DNA from: Bog-105 sp965277855
Lineage (GTDB): Bacteria; Acidobacteriota; Terriglobia; Bryobacterales; Bryobacteraceae
Direction: 5' to 3'
DNA: 64,000 bases
Assembly: GCA_965277855.1 (NCBI GenBank)
Contig: OZ255847.1
Location: 5,022,001 to 5,086,000, forward strand
The notes under the pieces were generated by a model. That model had not been told where the DNA came from. It saw only the letters and a program-made list of their open reading frames with translations, and did not search any database. The position numbers and the translations under genes are program-made. How positions within the stretch are numbered: the first letter of the stretch is position 1; each line of letters opens with the position of its first letter. This document shows positions 17,096-26,384 of this stretch, piece after piece.

Positions 17096-18010
17096 ATGCG
17101 GCATTCGGAAATCACGATCTTAGGTGCGCCGCTCGACTTAGGCGCGGGGCGGCGCGGCGTCGACATGGGCCCATCGGCGCTCCGGCTGGCCTCGCTCAAC
17201 AGCAAGCTCGAATCGCTCGGCTACCGGGTGGAGGATTTGGGCAATGTATCTGCGCCGCAGCAGGAGAGTACGCCGACCGGCCAGGAGAATGCCAAGTATC
17301 TGCCGGCTATTGCCAAGGCGTGCGCAAAGATTGCCGAGCGGGTGCACGGCATTATGCAGGATCAAAAGTTCCCCTTGATTCTGGGCGGCGATCGCTCGAT
17401 TGCAGCCGGCACCGTCGCAGGCGTCACTGAGACCTTTCGGGCGCGCGGCCAGAAAATTGGGATCATCTGGATAGATGCGCACTCCGACATGAATACGCCC
17501 GAGACGAGCCCCAGCGGCAACATCCACGGGATGCCGCTTGCCTGCTGTATCGGAAAAGGTCCGGTGGAGCTGACGGAGATCTTCGGATATTCGCCGAAAG
17601 TGGACGCCAGCAACGTGGTGCTGATCGGGTTGCGCGACGTGGACTTAAGCGAACGGGCTCCGATTCGGGAATCGGGAGTGACTGCGTTTACCATGCGTGA
17701 CATCGATGAGCGCGGGTTGCGCAGCGTGATGGAGGAGGCCATCCGGATCGCGGGCGACGGGACAGCAGGCATACATCTTTCGCTCGATATGGACGTGCTC
17801 GATCCGGACGAAGCTCCGGGCGTCGGAACTCCGGTGCGCGGCGGCATGACCTATCGCGAAGCTCATCTAGCCATGGAAACCATCTGCGACTCCGGGCGTA
17901 TGGTCTCGCTCGAAGTAGTAGAAGTAAATCCGGTGCTGGACGTGGCCAACCGTACCGCTCTGCTCGGCGTGGAATTGATCATGTCGGCGTTGGGCAAGAA
18001 AATTCTCTGA
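17096..18010 (+). CDS. rocF: Arginase-family ureohydrolase with altered metal ligand
   Basis: A 304-residue ureohydrolase. Known arginases convert arginine to ornithine and urea using two manganese ions. Ligand motifs seen are WIDAHSDMN (Asp127, His129, Asp131) and SLDMDVLDP (Asp231, Asp233). The specificity loop SPSGNIHGMP (His144) points to arginase rather than agmatinase. The first ligand motif, normally GGDHS, reads GGDRS with Arg100, so one Mn ligand is missing. Either activity is reduced or the enzyme is specialised. It lies 9 bases after asnS and 34 before glyA, so it is probably part of an amino-acid gene run. Confidence 0.85.
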   Translation: MRHSEITILGAPLDLGAGRRGVDMGPSALRLASLNSKLESLGYRVEDLGNVSAPQQESTPTGQENAKYLPAIAKACAKIAERVHGIMQDQKFPLILGGDRSIAAGTVAGVTETFRARGQKIGIIWIDAHSDMNTPETSPSGNIHGMPLACCIGKGPVELTEIFGYSPKVDASNVVLIGLRDVDLSERAPIRESGVTAFTMRDIDERGLRSVMEEAIRIAGDGTAGIHLSLDMDVLDPDEAPGVGTPVRGGMTYREAHLAMETICDSGRMVSLEVVEVNPVLDVANRTALLGVELIMSALGKKIL

Positions 18011-18044
18011 CCTTGCGGGACAATGAAAAAGCGAGTCTTACCAC

Positions 18045-19331
18045 ATGAATGAACAGCAGCGCATGGCTCGATCACTCGTTGACAGTGATCCGGAGATTTT
18101 TGAGGCGATTCAGCACGAAGCGGAGCGCCAGGACACTGGTCTGGAGCTGATCGCGAGTGAAAACTTCACGTCGGAAGCGGTGCTGGAAGCAACCGCCAGT
18201 GTGTTTACGAACAAATACGCGGAAGGGTATCCCGGCAAACGTTATTATGGCGGCTGCGAGTATGCGGACGTAGTTGAGACGCTGGCTCGGGACCGGGCTA
18301 AGGCGCTGTTCAATGCTGAATACGCGAACGTGCAGCCGCACTCAGGTTCGCAGGCGAACGAAGCGGCTTATGCTTCGGTGCTGAAACCGGGCGACACAAT
18401 TCTGGGTATGAACCTGGCACATGGCGGCCACTTGACGCACGGGCATCCGTTGAACTTCTCGGGCAAGCTGTACCAGGTATTCGCGTATGGCGTGCGGCAG
18501 GACGACGAACGGATCGACTACGAAGAAGTGGCGCGTCTGGCCGAGCAGCACAAGCCAAAGATGATCGTAGCCGGGGCGAGCGCCTACTCGCGAGTGATTG
18601 ACTTTGCGCGCTTCCGGCAAATTGCCGATGCGGTCAGCGCGGTGTTCGTGGTCGACATGGCGCACTATTCGGGACTGATTGCGGCGGGCGTTTATCCGAA
18701 CCCTTGCGAACACGCCGACATCGTGACTTCGACGACGCATAAGACGCTGCGCGGCCCTCGCTCGGGCATCATTCTGGCGAAAGAGAAGTTCGGTCCAGCG
18801 ATCGATAAGGCGGTCTTTCCGGGGGCGCAAGGCGGTCCGCTGGTTCACGTCATCGCGGCAAAAGCGGTGTGTTTCAAAGAGGCGGCTACGGCGGAGTTTC
18901 GGTCGTATCAGCAGGCAGTTCTCGACAACGGCCGGACTTTGGCGAAGTCGCTGGCGGGCGAAGGTTTTCGCGTCGTGAGCGGCGGGACCGATTCGCATTT
19001 GTTTTTGATTGACGTGTTTGCCAAGGGCGTGAAGGGCAAAGAGGCGGAGCGGGCGCTGGATCAGGCTCACATCACGGTGAATAAGAACGCGATCCCGTTC
19101 GATACGAATCCGCCGTTGAATCCGAGCGGCATCCGGCTAGGCAGTCCGGCGGTAACCACGCGCGGCTTCGGACAGGCAGAAATGCGCGAAGTGGGAGCGC
19201 TCATTGCTGAAGTGCTCCACGACGTGAAGTCAGACGCCGTGATTGCCGAGGCGCGACGCAAAGTCGGGATCTTGAGCCAGCGGTTCCCCTTGTATGCGTG
19301 GAAGCGGCAAGCGGCCGGCGTGGCTAATTAG
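18045..19331 (+). CDS. glyA: Serine hydroxymethyltransferase
   Basis: A 428-residue PLP enzyme that interconverts serine and glycine with tetrahydrofolate. The PLP lysine is Lys233 in VTSTTHKTLRGPRSG. Other family blocks are LIASENFTSEAVLEA, NKYAEGYPGKRYYGG and NVQPHSGSQANEAAY. Length and motifs fit the bacterial enzyme. The one-carbon link to the glycine cleavage operon at 33.2-37.5 kb is functional, not positional. Confidence 0.96.
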   Translation: MNEQQRMARSLVDSDPEIFEAIQHEAERQDTGLELIASENFTSEAVLEATASVFTNKYAEGYPGKRYYGGCEYADVVETLARDRAKALFNAEYANVQPHSGSQANEAAYASVLKPGDTILGMNLAHGGHLTHGHPLNFSGKLYQVFAYGVRQDDERIDYEEVARLAEQHKPKMIVAGASAYSRVIDFARFRQIADAVSAVFVVDMAHYSGLIAAGVYPNPCEHADIVTSTTHKTLRGPRSGIILAKEKFGPAIDKAVFPGAQGGPLVHVIAAKAVCFKEAATAEFRSYQQAVLDNGRTLAKSLAGEGFRVVSGGTDSHLFLIDVFAKGVKGKEAERALDQAHITVNKNAIPFDTNPPLNPSGIRLGSPAVTTRGFGQAEMREVGALIAEVLHDVKSDAVIAEARRKVGILSQRFPLYAWKRQAAGVAN

Positions 19332-19345
19332 AACAGCCGGGCTGG

Positions 19346-19780
19346 TTAAGGTAGCCGGACCACGTTCAACCAGAATTCCTCGATAGAGCGCACTTTTTTC
19401 AGAAAGTCGTCCATATCGAGGGGCTTCGTTAAATAACAGTTGGCGTGAAGCTTGTAGGCTCGGCGCACATCCTGCTCGGCATTGGAAGTAGTTAGCACGA
19501 TGATAGGGATATACCGCAGATCGGGATCTTCCTTGACTTCGGCCAGCAGTTCGCGGCCATCTTTGCGCGGCAGGTTGAGATCGAGCAGGATGAGATCAGG
19601 GCGGGGAGCATCGGCATAACCATCTTGCCGGCGCAGGAAAGTCATTGCTTCCACTCCGTCTTCGACCACTGACAAGCGAGGGAGATAGCGCCCCTCACTG
19701 AAAGCTTCCTGTGTGAGCAGCACGTCACCGGGATTATCTTCGACCAGTAGAATGTTCACCGGTAATTTGGCTCGCGACAT
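19346..19780 (-). CDS. Receiver-only response regulator (Rcp1-like)
   Basis: A 144-residue CheY-like protein with no output domain. The acidic pair is in ILLVEDNPGD, the phospho-acceptor Asp67 in LILLDLNLPRKDG, the Thr in VLTTSN and the Lys in YLTKPLD. NPGDVLLTQEAF and the long loop before the phosphorylation site are typical of Rcp1-type regulators that pair with phytochrome-like kinases. Its gene begins 21 bases after the histidine kinase stop, which is almost certainly its partner. With no DNA-binding domain it must signal by protein contact or phosphorelay. Confidence 0.92.
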   Translation of the reverse strand: MSRAKLPVNILLVEDNPGDVLLTQEAFSEGRYLPRLSVVEDGVEAMTFLRRQDGYADAPRPDLILLDLNLPRKDGRELLAEVKEDPDLRYIPIIVLTTSNAEQDVRRAYKLHANCYLTKPLDMDDFLKKVRSIEEFWLNVVRLP

Positions 19781-19801
19781 GTTTTGGACATTTGTTCCTT
19801 C

Positions 19802-21286
19802 CTAGGCGGGCAGAGTAAAGAAAAAGGTGGAGCCGGAGCCCGGCTCGGACTCAGCCCAGAGACGGCCGCCGTGATGTTCGACGATACGGCGGCAGATCGA
19901 CAACCCAATGCCATTACCAGGATACCTGCCAGCTCCGTGCAGCCGCTGAAACACAAGAAAGATCCGGTCGCTATATTTGGGATCGAACCCAATACCGTTG
20001 TCGGCTACCGAGAACAACCAGTCGGGGCCCTGACGGCGGGCGTTGAGCTTAATTTCAGGAATCACGCCGGGTTTGCGGAACTTGATGGCATTCCCAAGCA
20101 GATTCTGCACCACCTGGATGAGCTTAGTCTCATCGGCCTGAACAGTGGGAAGTGCGCCGCAGTCGAGAACCACCGAGTTTTCCCGGATGGCGAGCTGAAG
20201 ATTGGCGGCGGCTTGCGAGACGACCTGCTCGAAAGGCAGGAATTGTTTCTTAATCTCCTGGGTGCCGGCGCGCGAATAGGCAAGCAGATCGTTAATCAGG
20301 GTTTGCATGCGTTTGGCGCCGTCGACCGCGAACTGAATGTAGGTCCTGGCGGCGTCATCGAGAGTCGAGCCATAGCGCCGCGAGAGCATGCCCATATAGC
20401 TCGCGATCATGCGCAGGGGCTCCTGCAAGTCGTGGCTGGCGATAGAAGCGAATTGCTCGAGATCGGTGTTAGAGCGTTCGAGTTCAGCGGCCTGCGCCTC
20501 GGAATAGCGGGTGCGAGCTTCGAGTTCGGCGGTGCGCTCCTGCACGCGGTGTTCGAGTTCCTCGTTCAGCCGGCGAATGCTGGCTTCCGAGGCATCCCGT
20601 TCTTTGACGTAGAGCGTGTTCACCCGAAAGACCGCGAGCAGGAGCAGAGGGGCCAGGAACACACCGCATACCAGGGCGACGGTGAGGTGGCGCTCGCTGG
20701 CCTGGGTTTGCTCGTACAGCCGCTCGTACTTCGCAGTCTGCTGGGCCTTGAGCCGGCTGATTAATACGCGGATCGTGGTCATTTGCTGTTGACCGCGGTT
20801 GCTGCGCAGTTCCGCGAGGGCGGCCTCGGGATGCCCGCTGCGGTGGAGCTCGAGAGTGATCGCGAGTTCGTCGAACTTGGCATGGATGGCAGTTTGGAGC
20901 GGCTGCCACGTCGACGGAGCAAGACCGGTGTGAGCGCCAAGATCGATGGCATGGGAGAGGCGGCGGTCCACTTCCCGCTCAGCGCGTAGGTACGGTGCGA
21001 GATAAAGCCCCGATCCGCTGAGCAGGTATCCGCGCTGTCCCGTTTCGGCATCTTGTACCGTGCTAAGCAGTTCGTCGAGGCTGAGAATGAAACGTTCAGT
21101 AGCGAGTGTCGCAGCCAGCCGCTTGCCGTGCTGCGTGCTGCTGTACCAGGCGAGAGAGCTCAGCACGAGCGGGATCAAGACGAGCCCGAACAGAAAATAA
21201 CGGCTCCATTTGAGTAGGCTCTGGCCCGCGCTCGCTTCACTGGTTGACAGCAGCGGAGCGTCGGATTGAGTGTCCGGAGAAAGCAA
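19802..21286 (-). CDS. Membrane histidine kinase with CHASE3 domain
   Basis: A 494-residue kinase. A membrane segment at about 28-48 is followed by a CHASE3 sensor (LSTVQDAETGQRGYLLSGSG is its hallmark), a second membrane segment at about 200-220 and a coiled coil with ELEHRVQERTAELEARTRY. The HisKA domain follows, with His285 in ASHDLQEPLRMIASYMG. The ATPase domain shows LLGNAIKFR (N box), VADNGIGFDP (G1) and GNGIGLSICRRIVEHHGG (G2). There is no PAS or GAF domain. It lies between the channel gene (35 bases upstream) and the receiver gene (21 bases downstream) on the same strand. Confidence 0.93.
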   Translation of the reverse strand: MLSPDTQSDAPLLSTSEASAGQSLLKWSRYFLFGLVLIPLVLSSLAWYSSTQHGKRLAATLATERFILSLDELLSTVQDAETGQRGYLLSGSGLYLAPYLRAEREVDRRLSHAIDLGAHTGLAPSTWQPLQTAIHAKFDELAITLELHRSGHPEAALAELRSNRGQQQMTTIRVLISRLKAQQTAKYERLYEQTQASERHLTVALVCGVFLAPLLLLAVFRVNTLYVKERDASEASIRRLNEELEHRVQERTAELEARTRYSEAQAAELERSNTDLEQFASIASHDLQEPLRMIASYMGMLSRRYGSTLDDAARTYIQFAVDGAKRMQTLINDLLAYSRAGTQEIKKQFLPFEQVVSQAAANLQLAIRENSVVLDCGALPTVQADETKLIQVVQNLLGNAIKFRKPGVIPEIKLNARRQGPDWLFSVADNGIGFDPKYSDRIFLVFQRLHGAGRYPGNGIGLSICRRIVEHHGGRLWAESEPGSGSTFFFTLPA

Positions 21287-21321
21287 GCTGTGAAACGATC
21301 ATAGCGTCCTCAATTGCGGTT

Positions 21322-22020
21322 TTAAGATGGGACGTTTCGATCGGACGCTGGAGAGTCTCCGCCGCGGTTGCCATTGATCAGTCTCGAAATGAGCACTGCC
21401 AGGTACAGAATTCCGAGAATAGACTCGATCACGGAGAGGGAACGTGCCTGGTCGGAAACCGGGGTAATGCCGGAAGGGCCCACACAGGTTATAGTTCCGA
21501 AGCTGTAATAGATGAGGTCGAAGCGGTCGGGAACGAGATGCAGGTTGAAGGCCGGATCGAGATAGAAGGCGCGTGGCTGGAATGTTGCCAGCATGCTGTA
21601 GAGACCGGCAAAGGTGAAGCCTACTAGCAAGTAAATACAGAGGGCGCCGAAAATGGCTTCCGTGTTCGACTCGTCCTTCATAAAGACGCGGCGGAAAATA
21701 ACGAAGACAATAAAGGCGTCGAACACGAAGGTAAGCACGATGCTGAGGATAGAAATAACGCCGGCGTCTGCGCGCGGCAATGCGATTCGCTCGACCAGGA
21801 CCGGCACTGCTAAGGCCAGTGCGAAAAGAACGGGCCTGCGTCGAAAGCTGACGGCGTAAATGCTTAACAAAGTGACCACCGTGCCAAAAATGCGGAAGGT
21901 CAGGTAACGGAGGCCGCCGTGCTCGGCGTAGGGATAAAGAACAAGATAAGCGAGTAAAAAGAAAAACAGCACGGCAAACTTGCGTTGCGTGACAGTGTGT
22001 TTGAGGCTGGAATGGGTCAA
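21322..22020 (-). CDS. Ion-channel-like membrane protein (Ion_trans_2 type) with non-canonical filter
   Basis: A 232-residue protein with about four N-terminal membrane segments, then a pore module: helix LCIYLLVGFTFAGLYSML, pore loop DLIYYSFGTITCVGPSGITP and final helix ESILGILYLAVLISRLI. The selectivity-filter position reads TCVGPSG (178-184) instead of TVGYG, so potassium selectivity is doubtful. It is the first gene of an apparent three-gene operon with the CHASE3 kinase and receiver protein. The pore architecture supports a channel; the link to kinase signalling is inference. Confidence 0.75.
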   Translation of the reverse strand: MTHSSLKHTVTQRKFAVLFFFLLAYLVLYPYAEHGGLRYLTFRIFGTVVTLLSIYAVSFRRRPVLFALALAVPVLVERIALPRADAGVISILSIVLTFVFDAFIVFVIFRRVFMKDESNTEAIFGALCIYLLVGFTFAGLYSMLATFQPRAFYLDPAFNLHLVPDRFDLIYYSFGTITCVGPSGITPVSDQARSLSVIESILGILYLAVLISRLINGNRGGDSPASDRNVPS

Positions 22021-22066
22021 GGCAAAGACTTCGAGCTACGAGTCAAATGACCTCAGCGTAACAAAA

Positions 22067-22138
22067 CGTGCTGCTTGCAAAGCAGCACGCTTCGTAGCGC
22101 AGACCCTTAGGCTGCCGCGTCCCGACTCATCGGGACGC
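22067..22138 (-). terminator. Two strong hairpins between the collagen-like gene and the channel operon
   Basis: A 10-base stem, CGTGCTGCTT/AAGCAGCACG, at 22067-22089, and a 9-base stem, GCGTCCCGA/TCGGGACGC, at 22117-22138. Neither has a T-run, so intrinsic termination is uncertain. They separate the upstream minus-strand gene (ends 22227) from the channel operon. They could also be REP-like elements. Confidence 0.45.
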
Positions 22139-22226
22139 ATGGCCTTTGGACTCGATGGTCTACTCCACGCCGATCAGGCTAAGACTCCAGGATTGGAGAG
22201 TCGCATGGAAAAGTAAGATAGTGCTA

Positions 22227-25200
22227 CTACTGAACACCGTAATAAGTCGCGACGTTAGAATGGAAAGCCGTGGCCTGTCCGGATATCTTGTTCCAGACGT
22301 AGGCTTCGGTAAAAGTTCCGGCAAAGTAAGTGCCAGCCGGAGAGGCTGGACTCAGACCAAGCGCCACTTCGGACGATGCCAGGGCCGTGGTTGATCCAGG
22401 TAACATCGTAGGTGTAGCGCTCGCTGTTCCCGCGAAAATAGATGTCTTATTCGCATTGCTCGGATTGTTGTACTGCGTATCTAGCCAATACTGAGTATTG
22501 GCAGTAAGCGTTATTGGGTTAGAAATCGCACCGTCATGGAAGGCTGCGTAGATGAGCGGGCTGGCATTGCCGATGATGAAGTCGATGCCCTGTGTGGAGT
22601 GGGACTCACTGTCGGTGCCGTCGGAAATAGAAAGTAAGGTGCCATAATTTGCATTGGATGCAGACCAGGATGTCACAGCCATCGTTTCTGCGCTTAGGGT
22701 ATTTAACACGGTGGATTCTCCTGTTGCTAAATAGCCCTGAGAGATTGTACCGGCGAGGGAACATGTCGGGCGACCTCCTTGAGTTAAGATGGCTCCCGAC
22801 TGATAGATAATGCAGTCACTTGCTACGGTCGTAGCTGACGAAACTAGATTGAAGCTAGTTCCAGATTGATCATATAGCGTATCAACGCCACACGTTGTAC
22901 CGTTGCAAAAGGTGCTGATTGCGCCCTGATTGATGTTGCCATTGCCATCGTTCCCGATTGCTTGAGTTGTGTTGTCAGAGGCTCTACGAATAAGGATAAT
23001 ATTTCCTGAATAAGCGGAGCGCAGTTGACGCGCTACGCTCCAAGCACCAGCTTGGGGACAGTTTGTACCGGGACACACAGAATCCAAAAGACCAACAAAG
23101 GCAGGCGTGCCCGAAGTGGTGACGGCGGTAGAGGTACCGCCAGAATTAACTGCAGTCAGAGCATAGTAATAAGTTGTTCCATTAGAGAGGCTGGAATCGC
23201 TGTACGTGGTCGTCTTTAAGTTAGAGGCAATCATGTTGCCTGGGCCGGGAGTGAATCCGTTCGTCGTACTGCGATACAGGTTGTAGTTCACCCCGAAACC
23301 TGTTGATGCCGGCCAAGAGAGAGCAATCGCGCCAGTCGACACAACCGGCGTGATGGATACGGGTGCGGGTGGAGTTGACAGATTAAACTCCACATTCGCA
23401 AAATTTAGCGAATAGTAGGGAGTATAAGAATAGAAGTTGCCACCCGCTAAAAGTGTCATCTGTGGCGAGGCGGATGTGGAGGAAACAGCAGTGCGATGAA
23501 GCAACGTGGGATTATAAAGTCCACTTGCCGGCGGCAAAGAGCCGAATGCCGAACCGGTTGCTGCTTGGAAACTCGAGATAGTGCCAACTTGCGTGAAAGG
23601 CCCCCAGGGGTGCGGCGCATCGTAAAAACTAAACACTGAATTTCCCGCTGTCGTATTGTCCTGAGGGCAACCAGCATTTGAAGTCCCCGTGTTGCAATTG
23701 GGGTAGTACCAATTCAGAAGAACGTACCTGTTCAGATAGGGAATGTATTGCATAGAGGGCTCGCCAATCTGCCCTGCCGCGTTTAATATAGTTGCTATTC
23801 CGCTTATGCTGGAAGACCAATTCCCGTCCTCCAAACCATTTCCATCTGCTAGGGCATTGGTGTAGTACTGAATGTCGTTCCCATTCATGTTCTTCAGCTT
23901 GGCGCGTGCGATTCTAGCCAGGTAGAGGGCGCTTCCGTTGTTCCAAAAGCCGTCATTCCCAAGAATGTAGACATAGGCATCAGCGTTGTCTACACGGCAA
24001 CTTGCCGTTACTGTCAGAACGGCAGGATTGCAGGTAGCAGATATGTAGCCTAGTGTTCCGTCGTCTACCCCGTATGTGATGAATGAAGGAGCGCCAAACT
24101 TCTTTCGATCCGCGAAATAGGAAGTGATCTGCGCAGGAAGAGAAGCGGGGTATGCGTAGGAGGTGAATATGTCTGGCGACGTAACACTATTCCAAGATGC
24201 TCCAAGGTCCTTCGAGTAAAGGAGCGATCCGTACTCTTGGTCAAAAAGACCAGTGATACCACTGACAGGGTAGAACGAACTGTTTGTTGTATTCTGTCGG
24301 CCCATTAACCCGTACATATTGCCTCCCATGCAGAGTAGTCCGCTTAGCTTGTTGCTACGGGAATACCCTTGCGAATCAGAGCCGTGCGATGTTGAGGTAG
24401 CACCGTAACCGGGTAGGAAGTTGACATTTACTCCTCCCGTAAAAGTGGTCTCGTTTGTGAATCGACCTATCATCATATCCGCAGATCCGGTCTTGCCGAA
24501 CCCGTGCGTATCATCCAGTTCCGTATACTCGTTTTGATCTGAACAAACTTGGTTATAAAACGTGTCTCCGTCTGTGTTGCCCGAGCCCAATGTGGTCCAT
24601 GAAGCAACCGTGTAATTGGTGATAGTGGTACTCGCTGGAACTGCTGTTGTGGACGCTGAAAACTGCGTACTAGTTCCTTTTCCGCCTCCGTATGCTGTCG
24701 ATAAAGCAACACAGTAATAGGTGGTGGACGGAGCGAGCCCCGCCACAATCGACTGATGAACCTTTACATTTGCTTCGGTATTCGCATCGGGCGCCGTGAT
24801 AGTGTACAAACCTGAAGTTGTTCCGCATTGCAAGCTTGAATCACTCGGAAGATTAGTCTGCCATGTCGCGGAAATAGTGGTGGAAGCCGGGAATAGAGTC
24901 ACACCAAAGATAGATGGCGCTACTCCGTTCTGCTGTGTGCCAAATACACCAGGGCCGTGGATCTGAATTACACTGGTCTTTCCGGCAGAGACTGCGGCAG
25001 ACCGGATCGCGCCAACGATCGCTGTAGTCGACGGAATTAGGGTCGAGGAAGATTGGCCTGAGTCGGAACAATACCCGGCAGTCGTGGCACTGGGAATGGC
25101 TAAGTGCCCAATCGTAGACGCACCGTCCATCGTGCAGTTCGACAAGCCCCCGTATTGCACTTGGACTGATCCTGCTGCTGCAACTGTGGATTGGGCGATG

Positions 25201-26384
25201 CCAAAAGCACCACTGCCGAGCGTCGGCGTGATAGCATTTCCGTTTGTGTCGGCAGACACTAAGCTGTTTGCTGTAACTCCCCCGGCTCCAACCGTGTAAG
25301 TCAGTGTCGGGCCCGTACGCGCAAAAGAAGGGTTAGTCATTGACGGGCTTGTTCCGGTGAGAAAGGCTCCAGCCTTTACGGAGATATTTCCCGATCCGTC
25401 AACCGCTATGTTTGAGGAGGTTGGAACGATTACTCCGCCGACCGTCGTGGTACTTGCGGCAACGTTGGGACCGGCTGGCCCCATTGCTCCCGTTGCTCCG
25501 GCTGTGCCTTGAGGACCAGCGGGACCAGTAAGGCCGGTAGGGCCTTGAGGACCGGTCGCGCCTGCGGAGCCCGTAGCCCCTTGTGGGCCTGCTGCGCCAG
25601 TTGCCCCAGTAGCTCCCGCAGAGCCTGTTGGCCCAGACGGACCGGCAGGCCCGACGGCCCCCGTTACCCCAATGGGACCAGTTGGCCCCTGTGCACCGGT
25701 TGCTCCTGTTAATCCGATGGGACCTGCTGGACCCGTCGCGCCGGTTAGCCCGGTAGCGCCTGTCGCGCCGATCGGTCCCGCAGGCCCTGCAGCGCCAATC
25801 GGCCCCGTGAGACCCGTCGCGCCCGTGAGCCCAATCGGTCCCGCCGGTCCGATCAGCGAGCCGAGCGCCTGCCAGCTCAGACCACTCGGAGTGGCGGGAT
25901 TACTTTGAAGAACGTAGCCGGCGGCGGTTGGCGCGGCGAGTCGGATCGGAGTATAGCCGTTTGAAGTGACGAGGTCGCCCTTCACGGACGGCGGCGTCGT
26001 TGAGACGGGCGGTGGCGTGCTGACGAGGACGTTGGCAATCGTCTGCGTGACCGTCGAGTCGGGCACGCTCCACATCTCACTATAGGGAAGCAGCGGGCCG
26101 TTCGGGCCGACCAGGTAATAAGTGACGGTGTAATCGAACGGGAAGGTCGCGCCGGCAGTGGGCTCGAGCGAGATGCTAAAGCTTCCGTTAATCAGCGGAA
26201 CTTTCTGGCTGTTGGGCAGAACGGGGTGACTGCCGCTCGACGTAAAGCGAGGCCAGGTGATTTGTAGGTAAGAACCGGTTTTCACGGTCTGGCCAGTGGC
26301 CGTATAGACAGTGTCCGCAATGGGCGTTAACGCGCTGGCAGCGCCCAGCGTAAGCAGCAGGAGAGTACACAGTTTGTATGTCAT
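22227..26384 (-). CDS. Large secreted composite protein: collagen-like repeats, FN3, DUF4185-like and arabinofuranosidase-B-like domains
   Basis: 1385 residues from ATG 26384, which starts a signal peptide (MTYKLCTLLLLTLGAASA). The frame is open to 26570, but those residues are not signal-like. After an N-terminal beta domain come about 43 Gly-X-Y triplets (roughly residues 176-305), with no interruptions longer than the motif allows. Next are a fibronectin-III-like domain (about 488-580), a sialidase-like propeller region similar to DUF4185 (590-995; GASWNSV, AYVYILGNDGFWNNG), a second FN3 (1000-1097) and a C-terminal segment resembling the GH54 arabinofuranosidase catalytic domain (RQLRSAYSGNIILIRR, TFCNGTTCGVDTLYDQSG). 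The DNA is visibly more AT-rich than the flanks, suggesting transfer. It is probably a surface fibre or adhesin that binds polysaccharide; enzyme activity is unproven. Confidence 0.75.
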   Translation of the reverse strand: MTYKLCTLLLLTLGAASALTPIADTVYTATGQTVKTGSYLQITWPRFTSSGSHPVLPNSQKVPLINGSFSISLEPTAGATFPFDYTVTYYLVGPNGPLLPYSEMWSVPDSTVTQTIANVLVSTPPPVSTTPPSVKGDLVTSNGYTPIRLAAPTAAGYVLQSNPATPSGLSWQALGSLIGPAGPIGLTGATGLTGPIGAAGPAGPIGATGATGLTGATGPAGPIGLTGATGAQGPTGPIGVTGAVGPAGPSGPTGSAGATGATGAAGPQGATGSAGATGPQGPTGLTGPAGPQGTAGATGAMGPAGPNVAASTTTVGGVIVPTSSNIAVDGSGNISVKAGAFLTGTSPSMTNPSFARTGPTLTYTVGAGGVTANSLVSADTNGNAITPTLGSGAFGIAQSTVAAAGSVQVQYGGLSNCTMDGASTIGHLAIPSATTAGYCSDSGQSSSTLIPSTTAIVGAIRSAAVSAGKTSVIQIHGPGVFGTQQNGVAPSIFGVTLFPASTTISATWQTNLPSDSSLQCGTTSGLYTITAPDANTEANVKVHQSIVAGLAPSTTYYCVALSTAYGGGKGTSTQFSASTTAVPASTTITNYTVASWTTLGSGNTDGDTFYNQVCSDQNEYTELDDTHGFGKTGSADMMIGRFTNETTFTGGVNVNFLPGYGATSTSHGSDSQGYSRSNKLSGLLCMGGNMYGLMGRQNTTNSSFYPVSGITGLFDQEYGSLLYSKDLGASWNSVTSPDIFTSYAYPASLPAQITSYFADRKKFGAPSFITYGVDDGTLGYISATCNPAVLTVTASCRVDNADAYVYILGNDGFWNNGSALYLARIARAKLKNMNGNDIQYYTNALADGNGLEDGNWSSSISGIATILNAAGQIGEPSMQYIPYLNRYVLLNWYYPNCNTGTSNAGCPQDNTTAGNSVFSFYDAPHPWGPFTQVGTISSFQAATGSAFGSLPPASGLYNPTLLHRTAVSSTSASPQMTLLAGGNFYSYTPYYSLNFANVEFNLSTPPAPVSITPVVSTGAIALSWPASTGFGVNYNLYRSTTNGFTPGPGNMIASNLKTTTYSDSSLSNGTTYYYALTAVNSGGTSTAVTTSGTPAFVGLLDSVCPGTNCPQAGAWSVARQLRSAYSGNIILIRRASDNTTQAIGNDGNGNINQGAISTFCNGTTCGVDTLYDQSGTSFNLVSSATTVASDCIIYQSGAILTQGGRPTCSLAGTISQGYLATGESTVLNTLSAETMAVTSWSASNANYGTLLSISDGTDSESHSTQGIDFIIGNASPLIYAAFHDGAISNPITLTANTQYWLDTQYNNPSNANKTSIFAGTASATPTMLPGSTTALASSEVALGLSPASPAGTYFAGTFTEAYVWNKISGQATAFHSNVATYYGVQ

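Noticed and set aside
25468..25858. Periodic repeats resembling a CRISPR or tandem array
   Set aside because: The periodicity is 9 bases and in frame; it encodes Gly-X-Y triplets of the surface protein.
22227..26384. Phage tail fibre explanation for the collagen-like gene
   Set aside because: No phage structural or lysis genes are nearby, and a signal peptide is present.
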